Part shown: piece by piece, positions 51,197-60,924 of the stretch
Numbering within the stretch: the stretch's first letter is position 1
Layout of the letters: each line of letters starts with the position of its first letter
Assembly: GCA_004020315.1 (NCBI GenBank)
Contig: SAQG01000011.1
Span: 1-64,000 of the forward strand
Direction of reading: 5' to 3'
Source of the DNA: Mesorhizobium sp.
GTDB lineage: Bacteria; Pseudomonadota; Alphaproteobacteria; Rhizobiales; Rhizobiaceae
Length of the DNA: 64,000 nt
Made by a program: the position numbers and the translations under genes
Notes under the pieces: generated by a model
The model's input: only the letters and a program-made list of their open reading frames with translations
Databases searched by the model: none
What the model was told of the DNA's origin: nothing

Positions 51197-53608
51197 ATGA
51201 ACGACGAGGCTCGGAAAACTGCGACCACAACAGGCCTCTATCAGGTCGATCTCATGGACCGCTATTGGCGCGCCGCGAACTATCTTTCGGTTGGCCAGAT
51301 CTATCTGATGGACAATCCGCTGCTGCGCGAGCCGCTGAAAGCCGAACACGTCAAGCCGCGGCTGCTCGGCCATTGGGGCACGACACCTGGCCTCAACTTC
51401 ATCTACGTCCACCTGAATCGCGTCATCCGTGAACGCAGTCTCGACGTTCTGTTCATCTGTGGCCCAGGTCATGGCGGCCCGGCGATGGTCGCGAACACGT
51501 GGCTCGAGGGCACCTACAGCGAGATCTATCCGGAAATCGGCCAGGACGAAGACGGTCTGAGGAAACTCTTCCGGCAATTCTCCTTCCCCGGTGGGGTGCC
51601 GAGCCACGCTGCTCCGGAAACGCCCGGCTCGATCCATGAAGGCGGAGAACTGGGATATGCGCTGGTCCACGCCTTCGGCGCGGCCTTCGACAATCCCGAC
51701 CTGGTGGTCGCCTGCGTCGTCGGCGACGGCGAAGCGGAGACAGGTCCGCTCGCGGCGGCATGGCATTCCAACAAGTTCCTCAACCCGGCGTCCGACGGCG
51801 CGGTGCTGCCGATCCTGCATCTCAACGGCTACAAGATCGCCAATCCGACGATCCTTGCCCGCATGGATGACGTGGAATTGCGAGGCCTGTTCGCCGGCTA
51901 TGGCTACGAACCATTTTTCGTCGAAGGTCACGAGCCGATTCCCATGCATCGGTTGATGGCCGCGAAGCTGGACACCGTGCTCGACAGAATTCGCTCCATC
52001 CAGAAGCGCGCCCGTACTGCGGGCTGGCAGGGAGAGCGTCCGCTATGGCCGATGATCGTGCTGCGTAGCCCGAAGGGCTGGACCGGACCGAAGGAGGTCG
52101 ACGGAAAGAAGGTCGAGGATTTCTGGCGCTCGCATCAAGTGCCGGTGTCGAACGCTCGCAGCAACGAGGCGCACCGCAAGATCCTCGCAGACTGGATGCG
52201 GAGCTACGAACCGGAAAAGCTGTTCGACAAAAGCGGGCGTCTGCTTCCAGAGCTGGCAGCGCTTGCGCCAACAGGGTCCAAGCGCATGGGCGCGACCCCA
52301 TATGCCAACGGCGGATTGCTGAAGCGCGACCTCGTGCTTCCCGATTGGAAAAGCCTGGCGCTCGATGTGCCACGTCCGGGAGGTACCAAAGCCGAGGCGA
52401 CGCGGATTCTCGGAAGCTATCTCCGCGACGTGATGCGCCTGAATGCGGAGGCCAGGAATTTCCGGCTGATAGGGCCGGATGAGACATCCTCCAACCGCCT
52501 TGACGACGTATTCGAGGTTACGGATCGGGTCTGGATGCAGCGGATCGAGCCCTATGACGTCCAGCTTTCCCGCGACGGCCGTGTCATGGAGGTGCTCAGC
52601 GAACATCTCTGCCAGGGCTGGCTGGAGGGCTATCTGCTGACCGGCCGGCATGGCCTGTTCTCATGTTACGAGGCTTTCATCCACATCGTCGATTCCATGG
52701 TCAACCAGCATGCGAAATGGCTGAAGACGTCCCGCGAGCTTGCCTGGCGCAAGCCGATCGCTTCACTCAATTATCTCCTGACCTCCCACGTCTGGCGGCA
52801 GGATCACAACGGCTTCAGCCATCAGGATCCCGGCTTTGCCGACTTCGTCGCCAACAAGAAGGCCGATACGGTCAGGCTCTATTTTCCGCCGGATGCCAAC
52901 ACGCTGCTCTGGATCGCCGACCATTGCCTGAGAACCTACAACCGCATCAACGTGATCACCGCCGGCAAGCAGCCGGCGCCGCAATGGCTGTCCTTTGAAG
53001 ACGCAGAAGCGCATTGCAGGGCGGGGGCGGGAATATGGGAATGGGCCGGGACGGTTGCGAAGGGCGAGGATCCGGATGTCGTGATGGCCTGTGCCGGCGA
53101 CGTGCCGACACTGGAGGCGCTTGCTGCCACCGACATTTTGCGCTCGGCGCTTCCGGACCTGAAGGTGCGCGTCGTCAACGTGGTCGACCTGATGACGCTG
53201 CAGTCGAATTCAAAGCATCCGCATGGCCTCACCGATGACGATTTCGACGCGCTGTTCACGAAAACCAAGCCGGTCATCTTCGCCTATCACGGCTATCCCT
53301 ACCTCATCCACCGCCTGACCTACCGACGCGCCAATCATGACAACATGCATGTGCATGGTTTTCGCGAAGAAGGCACCACCACGACGCCGTTCGACATGGT
53401 CGTGCTCAATGAGCTCGACCGCTACCACCTTGCGCTCGCCGCGATCGAACGCGTGCCAGGTCTCGCCGAACGGGCGAAAAATCTTGCCGTCGAACTCCAC
53501 GGAAAACTTGCCGAACACAAGGCCTATGTCAGCGAGTACGGCGAAGACATGCCGGAGATTCAGAAGTGGAGCTGGCCTGAGAATAGCGCGACGAAGGCTG
53601 GCGATTGA
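51197..53608 (+). CDS. xfp: Phosphoketolase (xylulose-5-P/fructose-6-P)
   Basis: An 803-residue thiamine-diphosphate enzyme splitting xylulose-5-P or fructose-6-P with phosphate to acetyl-P plus glyceraldehyde-3-P or erythrose-4-P. Diagnostic parts are [52 protein letters not shown], the ThDP site [12 protein letters not shown], and [13 protein letters not shown] followed by [12 protein letters not shown]. Full length. The stop overlaps the acetate kinase start by one base (TGATG), coupling acetyl-P formation to ATP recovery. Confidence 0.95.
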   Translation: MNDEARKTATTTGLYQVDLMDRYWRAANYLSVGQIYLMDNPLLREPLKAEHVKPRLLGHWGTTPGLNFIYVHLNRVIRERSLDVLFICGPGHGGPAMVANTWLEGTYSEIYPEIGQDEDGLRKLFRQFSFPGGVPSHAAPETPGSIHEGGELGYALVHAFGAAFDNPDLVVACVVGDGEAETGPLAAAWHSNKFLNPASDGAVLPILHLNGYKIANPTILARMDDVELRGLFAGYGYEPFFVEGHEPIPMHRLMAAKLDTVLDRIRSIQKRARTAGWQGERPLWPMIVLRSPKGWTGPKEVDGKKVEDFWRSHQVPVSNARSNEAHRKILADWMRSYEPEKLFDKSGRLLPELAALAPTGSKRMGATPYANGGLLKRDLVLPDWKSLALDVPRPGGTKAEATRILGSYLRDVMRLNAEARNFRLIGPDETSSNRLDDVFEVTDRVWMQRIEPYDVQLSRDGRVMEVLSEHLCQGWLEGYLLTGRHGLFSCYEAFIHIVDSMVNQHAKWLKTSRELAWRKPIASLNYLLTSHVWRQDHNGFSHQDPGFADFVANKKADTVRLYFPPDANTLLWIADHCLRTYNRINVITAGKQPAPQWLSFEDAEAHCRAGAGIWEWAGTVAKGEDPDVVMACAGDVPTLEALAATDILRSALPDLKVRVVNVVDLMTLQSNSKHPHGLTDDDFDALFTKTKPVIFAYHGYPYLIHRLTYRRANHDNMHVHGFREEGTTTTPFDMVVLNELDRYHLALAAIERVPGLAERAKNLAVELHGKLAEHKAYVSEYGEDMPEIQKWSWPENSATKAGD

Positions 53609-54780
53609 TGCGACACGCAATCCTTGCTCTGAACGCCGGCTCCTCCAGCATCAAGTTCGGACTTTACGACTTTGAATCCTCCGCGGAACTGCAACTTGTC
53701 TCGCGTGGTACGCTGGATCTGGGCGATGCGCCAAGGCTCAGCGCGAAAGCGGCCGACGGATCAGTACAGTGTGATCGGGCGCTTGCCGGAGACGCACGCG
53801 ATATGGGCATCGGCGATTTGCTCGACTGGATCGAGGGCGAACTTGGCGGCAGGAAACTGGTCTCCGCCGGCCACCGCATCGTGCATGGCGGGCGCGAGTT
53901 CGTCGAACCCGTCCGTCTGACACCTGACGTGATCGAAGCCTTGGACAGGCTGACGCCGCTTACTCCGCTGCACCAGCCTCGCAGTCTCGCGCCGATCCGC
54001 GCGCTCGCAGCGCTGCGGCCGGATCTGCCGCAAGTCGGATGCTTCGACACAGCCTTCCATCAGACGATCGATCCGATCGTGAGCCGCTTCGCGCTGCCGC
54101 GCAGATACGATGAGGAGGGAATCCGCCGCTACGGATTTCATGGTCTCTCCTACGAATACATCGCCGGGCGGCTCAAAGAGATATCGCCCGCTCTTGCAGC
54201 GAAGCGGACGATCGTCGCCCATCTCGGCAACGGAGCGAGCCTGTGTGCCATGCGCGACGGGAGAAGCGTCGATACGACGATGGGCTTTTCCGCGCTCGAT
54301 GGTCTGGTCATGGGCACGCGCTGCGGCGCCATCGATCCGGGCGTGCTTTTGTACTTCGTCCTGGAAAAAGGCATCGCGGGGGAGGCTCTGCAGCACATGC
54401 TCTATGAAGAATCCGGACTGCTCGGAATATCCGGCATCTCGGGCGACATGCGCACGCTGGAAGCGAGCGACGACCCTCACGCCCGTGAAGCGGTTGCCCT
54501 TTTTGCTTTCCGGGCCGCAAGGGAGGCTGCCGCGCTCGCCAACACGCTGGGCGGCCTCGAATGCCTCGTCTTCACCGCCGGCATCGGCGAGCGCTCGGCG
54601 CCGGTCCGCAAGGCAATATGCGAAAGGCTTCATTGGCTTGGCGTGGCGATCGACGAGCCATCCAATGCCTCCCATGCCGAGATCATAAGCCGACCGGACA
54701 GCAAGGTCGAAATACGCGTCGTCGCCACTGACGAGGAGGGCATCATCGCACGCCGCGCGCGCGTGCAGGGGAATGCTTGA
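53608..54780 (+). CDS. ackA: Acetate kinase
   Basis: A 390-residue ASKHA-fold enzyme converting acetyl-P and ADP to acetate and ATP. Family motifs are LNAGSSSIKFGLYDF (N-terminus), SAGHRIVHGGREF, CFDTAFHQTI, RRYGFHGLSYEYIA, VAHLGNGASLCAMRDGR and FTAGIGERSAPVRKAI. It is coupled to xfp. Together they give a short bifid-shunt-like route from sugar phosphates to acetate and ATP. Confidence 0.95.
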   Translation: MRHAILALNAGSSSIKFGLYDFESSAELQLVSRGTLDLGDAPRLSAKAADGSVQCDRALAGDARDMGIGDLLDWIEGELGGRKLVSAGHRIVHGGREFVEPVRLTPDVIEALDRLTPLTPLHQPRSLAPIRALAALRPDLPQVGCFDTAFHQTIDPIVSRFALPRRYDEEGIRRYGFHGLSYEYIAGRLKEISPALAAKRTIVAHLGNGASLCAMRDGRSVDTTMGFSALDGLVMGTRCGAIDPGVLLYFVLEKGIAGEALQHMLYEESGLLGISGISGDMRTLEASDDPHAREAVALFAFRAAREAAALANTLGGLECLVFTAGIGERSAPVRKAICERLHWLGVAIDEPSNASHAEIISRPDSKVEIRVVATDEEGIIARRARVQGNA

Positions 54781-54804
54781 TAACGCAATCAACGGTGCGG
54801 GCAA

Positions 54805-54829
54805 GGAACCCTGCGCGTCCGCGACCGTT
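54805..54829 (+). promoter_or_regulatory. Strong-consensus EcfG/RpoE2 promoter
   Basis: GGAAC (54805-54809), a 16-nt spacer and CGTT (54826-54829), an exact match to the consensus. It ends 49 nt before the ATG of the YqjD-like gene and lies just after ackA, giving that gene its own stress promoter. Confidence 0.65.
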
Positions 54830-54878
54830 CCCCTGTCTGTTCACCAAGGGGAGGTCTGATATCGAAAGGAGAGTTCCA

Positions 54879-55217
54879 ATGGCCGAAACCGCTAACAACG
54901 CTGGCGCCTCAAAGGCGGCCAACGAAGCCCAGGAAGCGATGAAGAAACAGATCGCTGAGCTTCGCCGCGAAATCACCAAAATAAATCGGACCCTTTCCGA
55001 CCGCGCCGAGGAGGCACAGGGCTGGTACGACAGCGCCACCGACCGGGCCTCGCGCGCCGCCCGGCAACTGCGTGGCCAGGCGCATACCGTGTCTGAAACC
55101 GTCCAGCAGAACCCAGGCACAATCTCTTCGGCGATGGTGCTTGGCGGCCTACTCGGTGTTCTCTTGGGAATTGTGATTGCAAAGAATTCCGAGCCTGAGC
55201 GGCGGTGGTGGTTCTAG
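54879..55217 (+). CDS. YqjD/ElaB-like membrane-anchored protein (DUF883 type)
   Basis: A 112-residue protein. A long charged helix (about 15-85, KKQIAELRREITKINRTLSD) leads to a C-terminal hydrophobic anchor (SAMVLGGLLGVLLGIVIA) and a basic RRWWF end. AAAGGAGA precedes the ATG. E. coli YqjD and ElaB bind ribosomes at the membrane in stationary phase; the exact family match here is by architecture only. Confidence 0.72.
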   Translation: MAETANNAGASKAANEAQEAMKKQIAELRREITKINRTLSDRAEEAQGWYDSATDRASRAARQLRGQAHTVSETVQQNPGTISSAMVLGGLLGVLLGIVIAKNSEPERRWWF

Positions 55218-55318
55218 ATCACCACCCTTGCTTGCCGAGCCTATTGCCGATTCAAGCATGGTTTTTGCGCTGTCAGCATCCGTTACGACGACCGTCGCCA
55301 ACCCGGCCCGCGCCACAG

Positions 55319-55627
55319 CTAGAAAATGGCATGTTTGTGCGTTCCGGCGGAGGCGATGATGCGGCAGGGAATATTACGGTAGTCGTCGAGCTCCGGCGAA
55401 AGCACCTGGCCGTTGAGACGGTGGTCCACAGGCTTGTCTTCGGCATCGAAATAGCGGACCAGCAGGTCGCCGACGGCGCCAGCGGCGATGAGATCACGCG
55501 CATTCGTTCCCTCAGGCAGGCGCTAACGCACCTGGAGCGATTGCCGCGATACGTCTCCCACGCTCAGATAGGAGACATCTACATCATAGGTGCGGGACAC
55601 CGACTGGGAAATTATCGCCTCGCGTGA
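55319..55627 (-). pseudogene. SorC/DeoR-family sugar-responsive regulator remnant
   Basis: On the minus strand, read without regard to stops, this region encodes the C-terminal sugar-binding part of a SorC-family regulator: DVSYLSVGDVSRQSLQVR, then a TAG stop (55525-55523), then LIAAGAVGDLLVRYFDAED, PVDHRLNGQVLSPELDDYRN and RIIASAGTHKHAIF, ending at TAG 55321. The helix-turn-helix domain and the final roughly 30 residues are missing. It is a decayed gene and not the apparent open frame on the plus strand. Confidence 0.75.
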
Positions 55628-55822
55628 ACGGCACGCGCAGTTCCATGGCAGCCGAATGACAGGTGGATGTCATTCAAGAAAGTCTGGTTTTGGCCTGAAG
55701 GACATTGTGACGGTCGAGACTGTCTGGGTATTGTTGGCATAGTTCGAATTGAGGAGCAGCCGGCCGGATCGCACTGCCGCCGAACGCTCGTTCGGCAACA
55801 CAACCAACTGACGGAGAAGAAT

Positions 55823-56464
55823 ATGCGGCAAGCGTTGATCGTCTGGGGCGGCTGGGCCGGGCACGAGCCGGAAGAAGGTGCGCGCATCGTCAAGGCGATG
55901 CTCGAAGAGGAAGGGTTTGGCGTGCGCGTCGAAACCACGACCGAGATATTCGCCGACCCTGCGATCGCCGATCTGAGCCTGATCGTCCCGATCTACACGA
56001 TGGCCAAGCTTGCGAAGAACGAGGAGCTCAACCTGACAAAGGCGGTCGAGGGCGGTGTCGGCCTTGGCGGCTATCACGGCGGCATGTGCGATGCCTTTCG
56101 TGAAGCCACGGAATACCAGTTCATGTGCGGCGGTCAGTGGGTGGCTCACCCGGGCAACATTATCGACTACCGGGTCGACATCACCAGGCGCGACGATCCG
56201 ATCATGAACGGCATCGATGATTTCCCGTACCGCTCCGAGCAGTACTACATGCATGTCGACCCATCGAATGAGGTGCTGGCGACCACCACCTTTTCCGGCC
56301 AGCACGCGTCGTGGATAGAAGGCGTGGTCATGCCAGTCGTCTGGAAGCGCCGGCACGGCAAGGGAAGGGTGTTCTATTCGGCGCTCGGGCACGCCGCCAA
56401 GGAGTTTGCGGTGCCGCAGATGCGAACCATATTTCGCCGCGGCCTGCTGTGGGCGGCGCGCTGA
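55823..56464 (+). CDS. ThuA-like trehalose utilisation-family protein
   Basis: A 213-residue protein of the ThuA family (PF06283, glutamine-amidotransferase-like fold). Key parts are ALIVWGGWAGHEP at the N-terminus, GLGGYHGGMCDAFREATEYQ with the central Gly-His-Gly, CGGQWVAHPG, and GRVFYSALGHAAKEF. ATG 55823 follows CGGAGAAG. ThuA homologues take part in trehalose and other disaccharide use in rhizobia through an oxidative route. No trehalose transporter is adjacent here. Confidence 0.87.
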   Translation: MRQALIVWGGWAGHEPEEGARIVKAMLEEEGFGVRVETTTEIFADPAIADLSLIVPIYTMAKLAKNEELNLTKAVEGGVGLGGYHGGMCDAFREATEYQFMCGGQWVAHPGNIIDYRVDITRRDDPIMNGIDDFPYRSEQYYMHVDPSNEVLATTTFSGQHASWIEGVVMPVVWKRRHGKGRVFYSALGHAAKEFAVPQMRTIFRRGLLWAAR

Positions 56465-56553
56465 GAGCGTCGATAGCCGGCGGAAAAGCCTTGCGTATAC
56501 AGACGGCGCAGGTGAGCAGCAACGCTGCCGGCAGTGCAAATGCCGAACGCGCA

Positions 56554-57219
56554 TCACCGAGCAATGCGGCGCAGGGCCAGGACAGCGACAGTGGTGCCCG
56601 CTGCCAGAAGCGGCAGCCATGCCTGTGGATCGCCCATGACATGGAGCGTCAGGCCGCTGAGCAGCAGCCACAGCAGCGGAATCGGAAACAGCAGCGGCAC
56701 AAGCCCGCCGCTCGCGGCAAGCAGGACGCCGAGCGCCGCGATCGCCGTCGGGTCCGGCGCGATGCCGAAGACCTCGGCGCTCACCCATGGTCGCCCGAAG
56801 AGCGGCGGCAGCAGGGGATAGACGACGAGACCAACGGCTATGAGCAGCAGCCCAAGCCGCCCTGCGATGTCCTGCCGGTCAAAGGCGAGGCCGCCCTGTG
56901 CGCCGCCGATTGCCAGCAGCAGCAGCGCCTGTAGGCCGAAGGCCGGCGCGACATAAGCGATCGCCCAGTTGATCACGGCATAGCGGCTCCACAGGAAGGA
57001 CCAGCCGACGAAGGCAAAGAGCGCGGCGAGGACGAGCGCAACCCAGAGACTATGGCGATGCGCCCGCCGCAGCACGAGCAGGACAAGGGCGAGGCCGGCG
57101 GCGAGCGTCAGGAGATGCACCGGCCAGAAGGCGGCATTGGCCAACTCGAACATGCGCCAGTAGACGCGCGGCGAGAAGAGCAGGAAATCCTCCAGCCGGT
57201 AGGTCCACCATTCCAACAT
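56554..57219 (-). CDS. DUF6064-type polytopic membrane protein
   Basis: A 221-residue protein with six to seven hydrophobic segments. It begins MLEWWTYRLEDFLLFSPRVY, with RFVGWSFLWSRYAVINWAI-like middle part and FGRPWVSAEVFGIAPDPTAI. I relate it to DUF6064 by overall pattern. It starts immediately after the aldo/keto reductase stop, so the two are co-transcribed. Function unknown. Confidence 0.72.
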   Translation of the reverse strand: MLEWWTYRLEDFLLFSPRVYWRMFELANAAFWPVHLLTLAAGLALVLLVLRRAHRHSLWVALVLAALFAFVGWSFLWSRYAVINWAIAYVAPAFGLQALLLLAIGGAQGGLAFDRQDIAGRLGLLLIAVGLVVYPLLPPLFGRPWVSAEVFGIAPDPTAIAALGVLLAASGGLVPLLFPIPLLWLLLSGLTLHVMGDPQAWLPLLAAGTTVAVLALRRIAR

Positions 57220-58137
57220 TCAGAGATTCCGGACGTAGGCCGCCATCCGCTCGCGCATGGCCGCGTCGGGGAGGGCGCCGGTCGCCGCCATCACGTTCTC
57301 GCGCACGTGGTCGACGCGGGTGGTGGCGGGGATGGCGACGGTGACGGAGGGATGCGAAACGATGAACTTCAAAATGACCTGTGCCCAGGTCCCGGCACCG
57401 ATTTCGGCCGCCCAGTCCGGCAGCGCCTCGCCTTGGAGTTGGCGCGTCAGCGCGCCTTGCTGAAACGGCCGGTTGACGATGACGGCGATCCCGCGCTCGG
57501 CCGCCAGCGGCAGGAGCCGTTCCTCCGCCTCTCGGTCGACAATGTTGTAGGTGAGCTGAACGAAGTCGAGCGGATGCGCGCGCATGACTTGTTCGAACAG
57601 GTCGTGCCGCCGTCCTTCGGATGTCGTGATGCCGACATAGCGGATTCGCCCGTCCGCCTTCATGGCGAACAAGGTTTCGAGATGCGCCTCCCAGCCGACG
57701 AGGTTGTGGACCTGCACGAGGTCGAAGCGCGGCACACCCCAAAAGCGGTGCGACTGCTCTATCTGCGCCGGACCGTCGGCGGCGGAAGAGGTCCAGACCT
57801 TCTCGGCGGAAAACAGCGCTTCAGGCCGGCCGAGCTTCTCGAGGCCATAGCCGATCACCGGCTGCGAGGAGCCGTACATGGGCGAGGAATCGATCATGCG
57901 GCCGCCTGCCGCAAAGAAGGCCGCGATCACCTCGGCGCACTCGTCGCGCAGCACCGGATCGTCGCCAACATTGAAGGTAATCCAGGTTCCCAGTCCTACT
58001 GCGGGAAGCATCTCTCCTGAGGAGGGCACGGCCCGCATCACCGGCGCAGGCGTCGCGCCGGGCGCGGTTCCCGGTAACACCAGAGCCGCTCCGGAAGCGG
58101 CGGCAGCCTTCACGAATGTCCTGCGGGTGATGATCAT
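57220..58137 (-). CDS. Tat-exported aldo/keto reductase
   Basis: A 305-residue AKR. The N-terminus MIITRRTFVKAAAASGAALV is a twin-arginine signal (RR-T-F-V-K then a hydrophobic stretch). The catalytic tetrad is seen as Asp and Tyr in MIDSSPMYGSS, Lys in FSAEKVWTS and His in DLVQVHNLVGW. The ATG at 58137 replaces a long unlikely 5' extension. Export by Tat suggests cofactor (NADPH) is bound before transport or that the fold is used without turnover of free NADPH. The following gene is a DUF6064 membrane protein. Confidence 0.85.
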   Translation of the reverse strand: MIITRRTFVKAAAASGAALVLPGTAPGATPAPVMRAVPSSGEMLPAVGLGTWITFNVGDDPVLRDECAEVIAAFFAAGGRMIDSSPMYGSSQPVIGYGLEKLGRPEALFSAEKVWTSSAADGPAQIEQSHRFWGVPRFDLVQVHNLVGWEAHLETLFAMKADGRIRYVGITTSEGRRHDLFEQVMRAHPLDFVQLTYNIVDREAEERLLPLAAERGIAVIVNRPFQQGALTRQLQGEALPDWAAEIGAGTWAQVILKFIVSHPSVTVAIPATTRVDHVRENVMAATGALPDAAMRERMAAYVRNL

Positions 58138-58378
58138 TCGTCTGCCATCCCTGTCCTCTCCTTGTACTCCCGACCACAAGAATGGTTCCGGGCGACCGGC
58201 CTTCGCAAGGCCGATCGGCGGGAGCCGGCGGTCGGTCTCTAGCGACTGTTCAAAATATAGAACGTCTGCCCGAAATGGGAACGAAGCGGTACCTGGGCTA
58301 CGCGTTGCATGAGGCATCTCCATCGGCGCGACAAGGTGATCGCAGCAGGGGTTTGAACTCGCTCTGCAGTCAGCCCGA

Positions 58379-58876
58379 TTACCTCGCCCCTGTCCTGACT
58401 TGATGGCGCTGGCGGGCATATGTCACGCAGGCGTCTACCGTGGTGACGCAGAGCGCATCGCGGTGGTTCCGCGTGTTGTTGTCGCCCGCATAGGCGACCT
58501 CGGCAACACGGCCGTCGACCATTCGGATTTGCGTGTTGCAATAGCCGCCAGGATCGACATTGAGCGATCCTCCAACCGTCGGGATCGCACCCACGGCCAA
58601 GGTTGGAATCACAACGTTGAGATTGCCTCGTTGAACGGTACGCTGATAGGTCCAGATCTGGGATCCGCCCGCATCGGCGGTGGCAGTCGGAAAGCCGGCG
58701 CACATTCGAACGTCCGCCTCGCTGAGGCCGACCATCTCTTTGCGGGCTGCTGCCGCTGTAGCGTCTTCCCTCGTGATGTTCGACGTATCGTCAGGAGCGA
58801 CGCAAGAGGACACGGTGGAACCGCCGGCCAAGAGAACAACAACAAGGGCAAGCGTTCGGATGTTGGAAGTTATCAT
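58379..58876 (-). CDS. Putative lipoprotein/secreted hypothetical protein
   Basis: A 165-residue protein with an N-terminal signal (TLALVVVLLAGGSTVSSC, the SSC resembling a lipobox cysteine near residue 25). Two short conserved-looking parts follow (MVGLSEADVRMCAGFPTA and YQRTVQRGNLNVVIPTL). The rest is soluble with four further cysteines. No family name recognised; SmpA/OmlA-like proteins share a similar early GLSEADVR-type segment. Confidence 0.65.
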   Translation of the reverse strand: MITSNIRTLALVVVLLAGGSTVSSCVAPDDTSNITREDATAAAARKEMVGLSEADVRMCAGFPTATADAGGSQIWTYQRTVQRGNLNVVIPTLAVGAIPTVGGSLNVDPGGYCNTQIRMVDGRVAEVAYAGDNNTRNHRDALCVTTVDACVTYARQRHQVRTGAR

Positions 58877-59011
58877 GCCGACTGTGGTGATTTGTGCTGG
58901 GCCCCGACCTCCTAGTTTGGCAAGCAGATAATCGAGTCAACCTGCACAACTTCACGATGTCGTTTGTCGTGCCGCTCGGCCGACCTTGAGCTGACGGCGC
59001 CGATGCAATCG

Positions 59012-59710
59012 TCAGGTCCGGATTTCCGGAAACTTGACGTGCTGCAGAAGATGCGTCGCGCCGTCGTTTATGTCGCGCACGATAGCGGCGCGTGCGCGCG
59101 GCCCGTCCTGGGCTTCGATCGCGGCGACCGCTTCCTCGTGGTAATCGATGTCGAGAATGGCGGCGAGATTGTCCTCGAAACCCGTGGTCAGGTTCCTGAG
59201 AAACGGGCCGACCTGCATCCACACCGTCTCAATCAGGAAGATCATCTGCTCATTGCCGCAGTGGCGATAGATCGAGAACTTGAAGTTGTAGTTCTTGCGC
59301 AGATAGTCGTCGATGTCGCCCTTGCGGGCTGCCGAGGTCAGCTCGGTGCAGTGGCGACGGATCGCCCGCAGATTGTTGCCATTGATCAGCTTCGCGGCAA
59401 GCTCGGTCGCGGCGCCTTCGAGGATCGTTCGCACGGCGGTCAGCTGCGAGAATCCTTCGGCCGAGATGACCGGCACCTCCACGCTGCCATTCGGCATCGG
59501 GCTCAGCGCACGCAGCGCCTGCAGCCGCATGAAGGCGCTGCGCACCGGCATGTCGCTGGTGCCCAGTTCCTTGGCGAGCTTGCGCGAGGTCAGCTTCTGG
59601 CCGGGCGCAAACTGGCCCGACATCAATGCCCTGACGAGTTCCAGATAGACTTTCTCATGCAGGGGCACGGTGTCGACGGCGGTCAGCCCGAACTGCGTTT
59701 TATCGGCCAT
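59012..59710 (-). CDS. GntR-family regulator, FCD (FadR) subgroup
   Basis: A 232-residue repressor-type protein. The winged helix-turn-helix occupies residues 16-80 (KLTSRKLAKELGTSDMPVRS). The all-helical FCD ligand domain follows, with metal-binding-type residues in FKFSIYRHCGNEQMIFLIE and a later YHEEAVAAIEAQD. It is divergent from the hydrolase and binding-protein genes and probably controls them, with their substrate or product as effector. Confidence 0.88.
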   Translation of the reverse strand: MADKTQFGLTAVDTVPLHEKVYLELVRALMSGQFAPGQKLTSRKLAKELGTSDMPVRSAFMRLQALRALSPMPNGSVEVPVISAEGFSQLTAVRTILEGAATELAAKLINGNNLRAIRRHCTELTSAARKGDIDDYLRKNYNFKFSIYRHCGNEQMIFLIETVWMQVGPFLRNLTTGFEDNLAAILDIDYHEEAVAAIEAQDGPRARAAIVRDINDGATHLLQHVKFPEIRT

Positions 59711-60049
59711 TGGCGGTGCGCCACTTCGTTCTGAAATCTACGCAGCGGGCTACATCTGCCGCTAGAATGATGGCTGGCCGAACGCAGCGTGAAGGCCGAA
59801 GCCAGCGATTTTTCAAGCACATGATAGACGCTTCGGCCGCAGCGCCGCAAGCCGCGACATTCCGCCGTCCTGGTTGCGCCCGGCAAACATCGCGCCGACA
59901 GGCAGCAGGCCGTACACCTGCCCATGCGTGCTCCCGAAGGTTCGGCGTTATGCGATGTAAAATACGTACTTTCCTGACATCCAGGATAAACAAATGCTTT
60001 TCAGTCACACAAAATGATGAAACAATGAAAGAAGATTAGGGAAAATTCG
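59711..60049. promoter_or_regulatory. Divergent region between gntR and the hydrolase operon
   Basis: 339 bp, AT-rich toward the hydrolase side. A near-palindrome aaatacgtacttt lies at 59960-59972 and could be a GntR-type operator, but the match to a known site is weak. No gene is seen in it. Confidence 0.4.
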
Positions 60050-60895
60050 ATGCGCAACGTCAGCGGACATGGCAAGCGCCTGTCCTACTACGATTTCGGG
60101 CACACGACGGTGTACGCCTCCCGCTTCGACCAGCGCTTCCCCTATTGTGCCTATGTGCCCGAGGACTATGACGAGGACGGCGACAAGACCTATCCGCTGG
60201 CAGTGATCGTGCACGGCACCGAACGCGGCATGCTCGCCTACCGGGATGCCTTTGCCGACTTCGCCGAGCAGAACGGCGTGATCGTGCTCGCCCCGCTCTT
60301 CCCGGCGAACATCTGTTTTCCGGGCGATCTTTCCTCTTACAAGATGCTGCGCGAGGGCGATCTCCACTACGATGCCGTGATGCTCGACATGGTCGAGGAG
60401 ATGCGCGAGCGCTACCGCATCCGCGGCGACCGCGTGCTGATGTACGGCTTCTCAGGCGGCGGCCATTTCACCCACCGTTTCCTGTTCCTCCATCCCGAAC
60501 GTCTGCTGGCTGCGTCGATCGGTGCGCCAGGCGTTGTGACCCTGCTCGACTTCGACCACGATTTCTGGGTCGGAGTGCGCGACTTCGAGAAAGTGTTCGG
60601 CAAGAAGGTCGACCTCGACGCAATGCGCGAGGTTGCCGTGCAGATGGTGATCGGTGGCGACGATCTCGAGACCTGGGAGATCACCATCAAGCCGGAAGAT
60701 GCCTGGTGGATGCCCGGTGCGGGTCTCGCCGGCGCGACCCGCAACGACCGGATCAGATCGCTGAAGAGCAGCCTTGAGAGACACGGCGTCGAGGTGCAGC
60801 TGGATGTCGTGCCCGGCATCGCTCACGGCGACCGCGAGCTCATTGCCAAGGTCAAGGACTTCTTTGCGCGGACATTGAATGCCGCGCCCGCCTGA
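60050..60895 (+). CDS. Alpha/beta hydrolase
   Basis: A 281-residue esterase/hydrolase of PHB-depolymerase-like shape. An oxyanion strand region PLAVIVHGTERGM precedes the nucleophile elbow YGFSGGGHFTHR (about 143-154). The acid may be in VIGGDDLETW, and the histidine is in PGIAHGDRELI. No signal peptide. It is followed after 29 nt by a periplasmic binding protein gene, so it may act on the imported compound, an ester or amide. Confidence 0.85.
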   Translation: MRNVSGHGKRLSYYDFGHTTVYASRFDQRFPYCAYVPEDYDEDGDKTYPLAVIVHGTERGMLAYRDAFADFAEQNGVIVLAPLFPANICFPGDLSSYKMLREGDLHYDAVMLDMVEEMRERYRIRGDRVLMYGFSGGGHFTHRFLFLHPERLLAASIGAPGVVTLLDFDHDFWVGVRDFEKVFGKKVDLDAMREVAVQMVIGGDDLETWEITIKPEDAWWMPGAGLAGATRNDRIRSLKSSLERHGVEVQLDVVPGIAHGDRELIAKVKDFFARTLNAAPA

Positions 60896-60924
60896 CAACT
60901 GCAGTCAACAAACTGGAGATAAAG

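Noticed and set aside
55205..55627. A 140-codon plus-strand frame after the YqjD-like gene
   Set aside because: The opposite strand shows the SorC regulator remnant, so this is its shadow.
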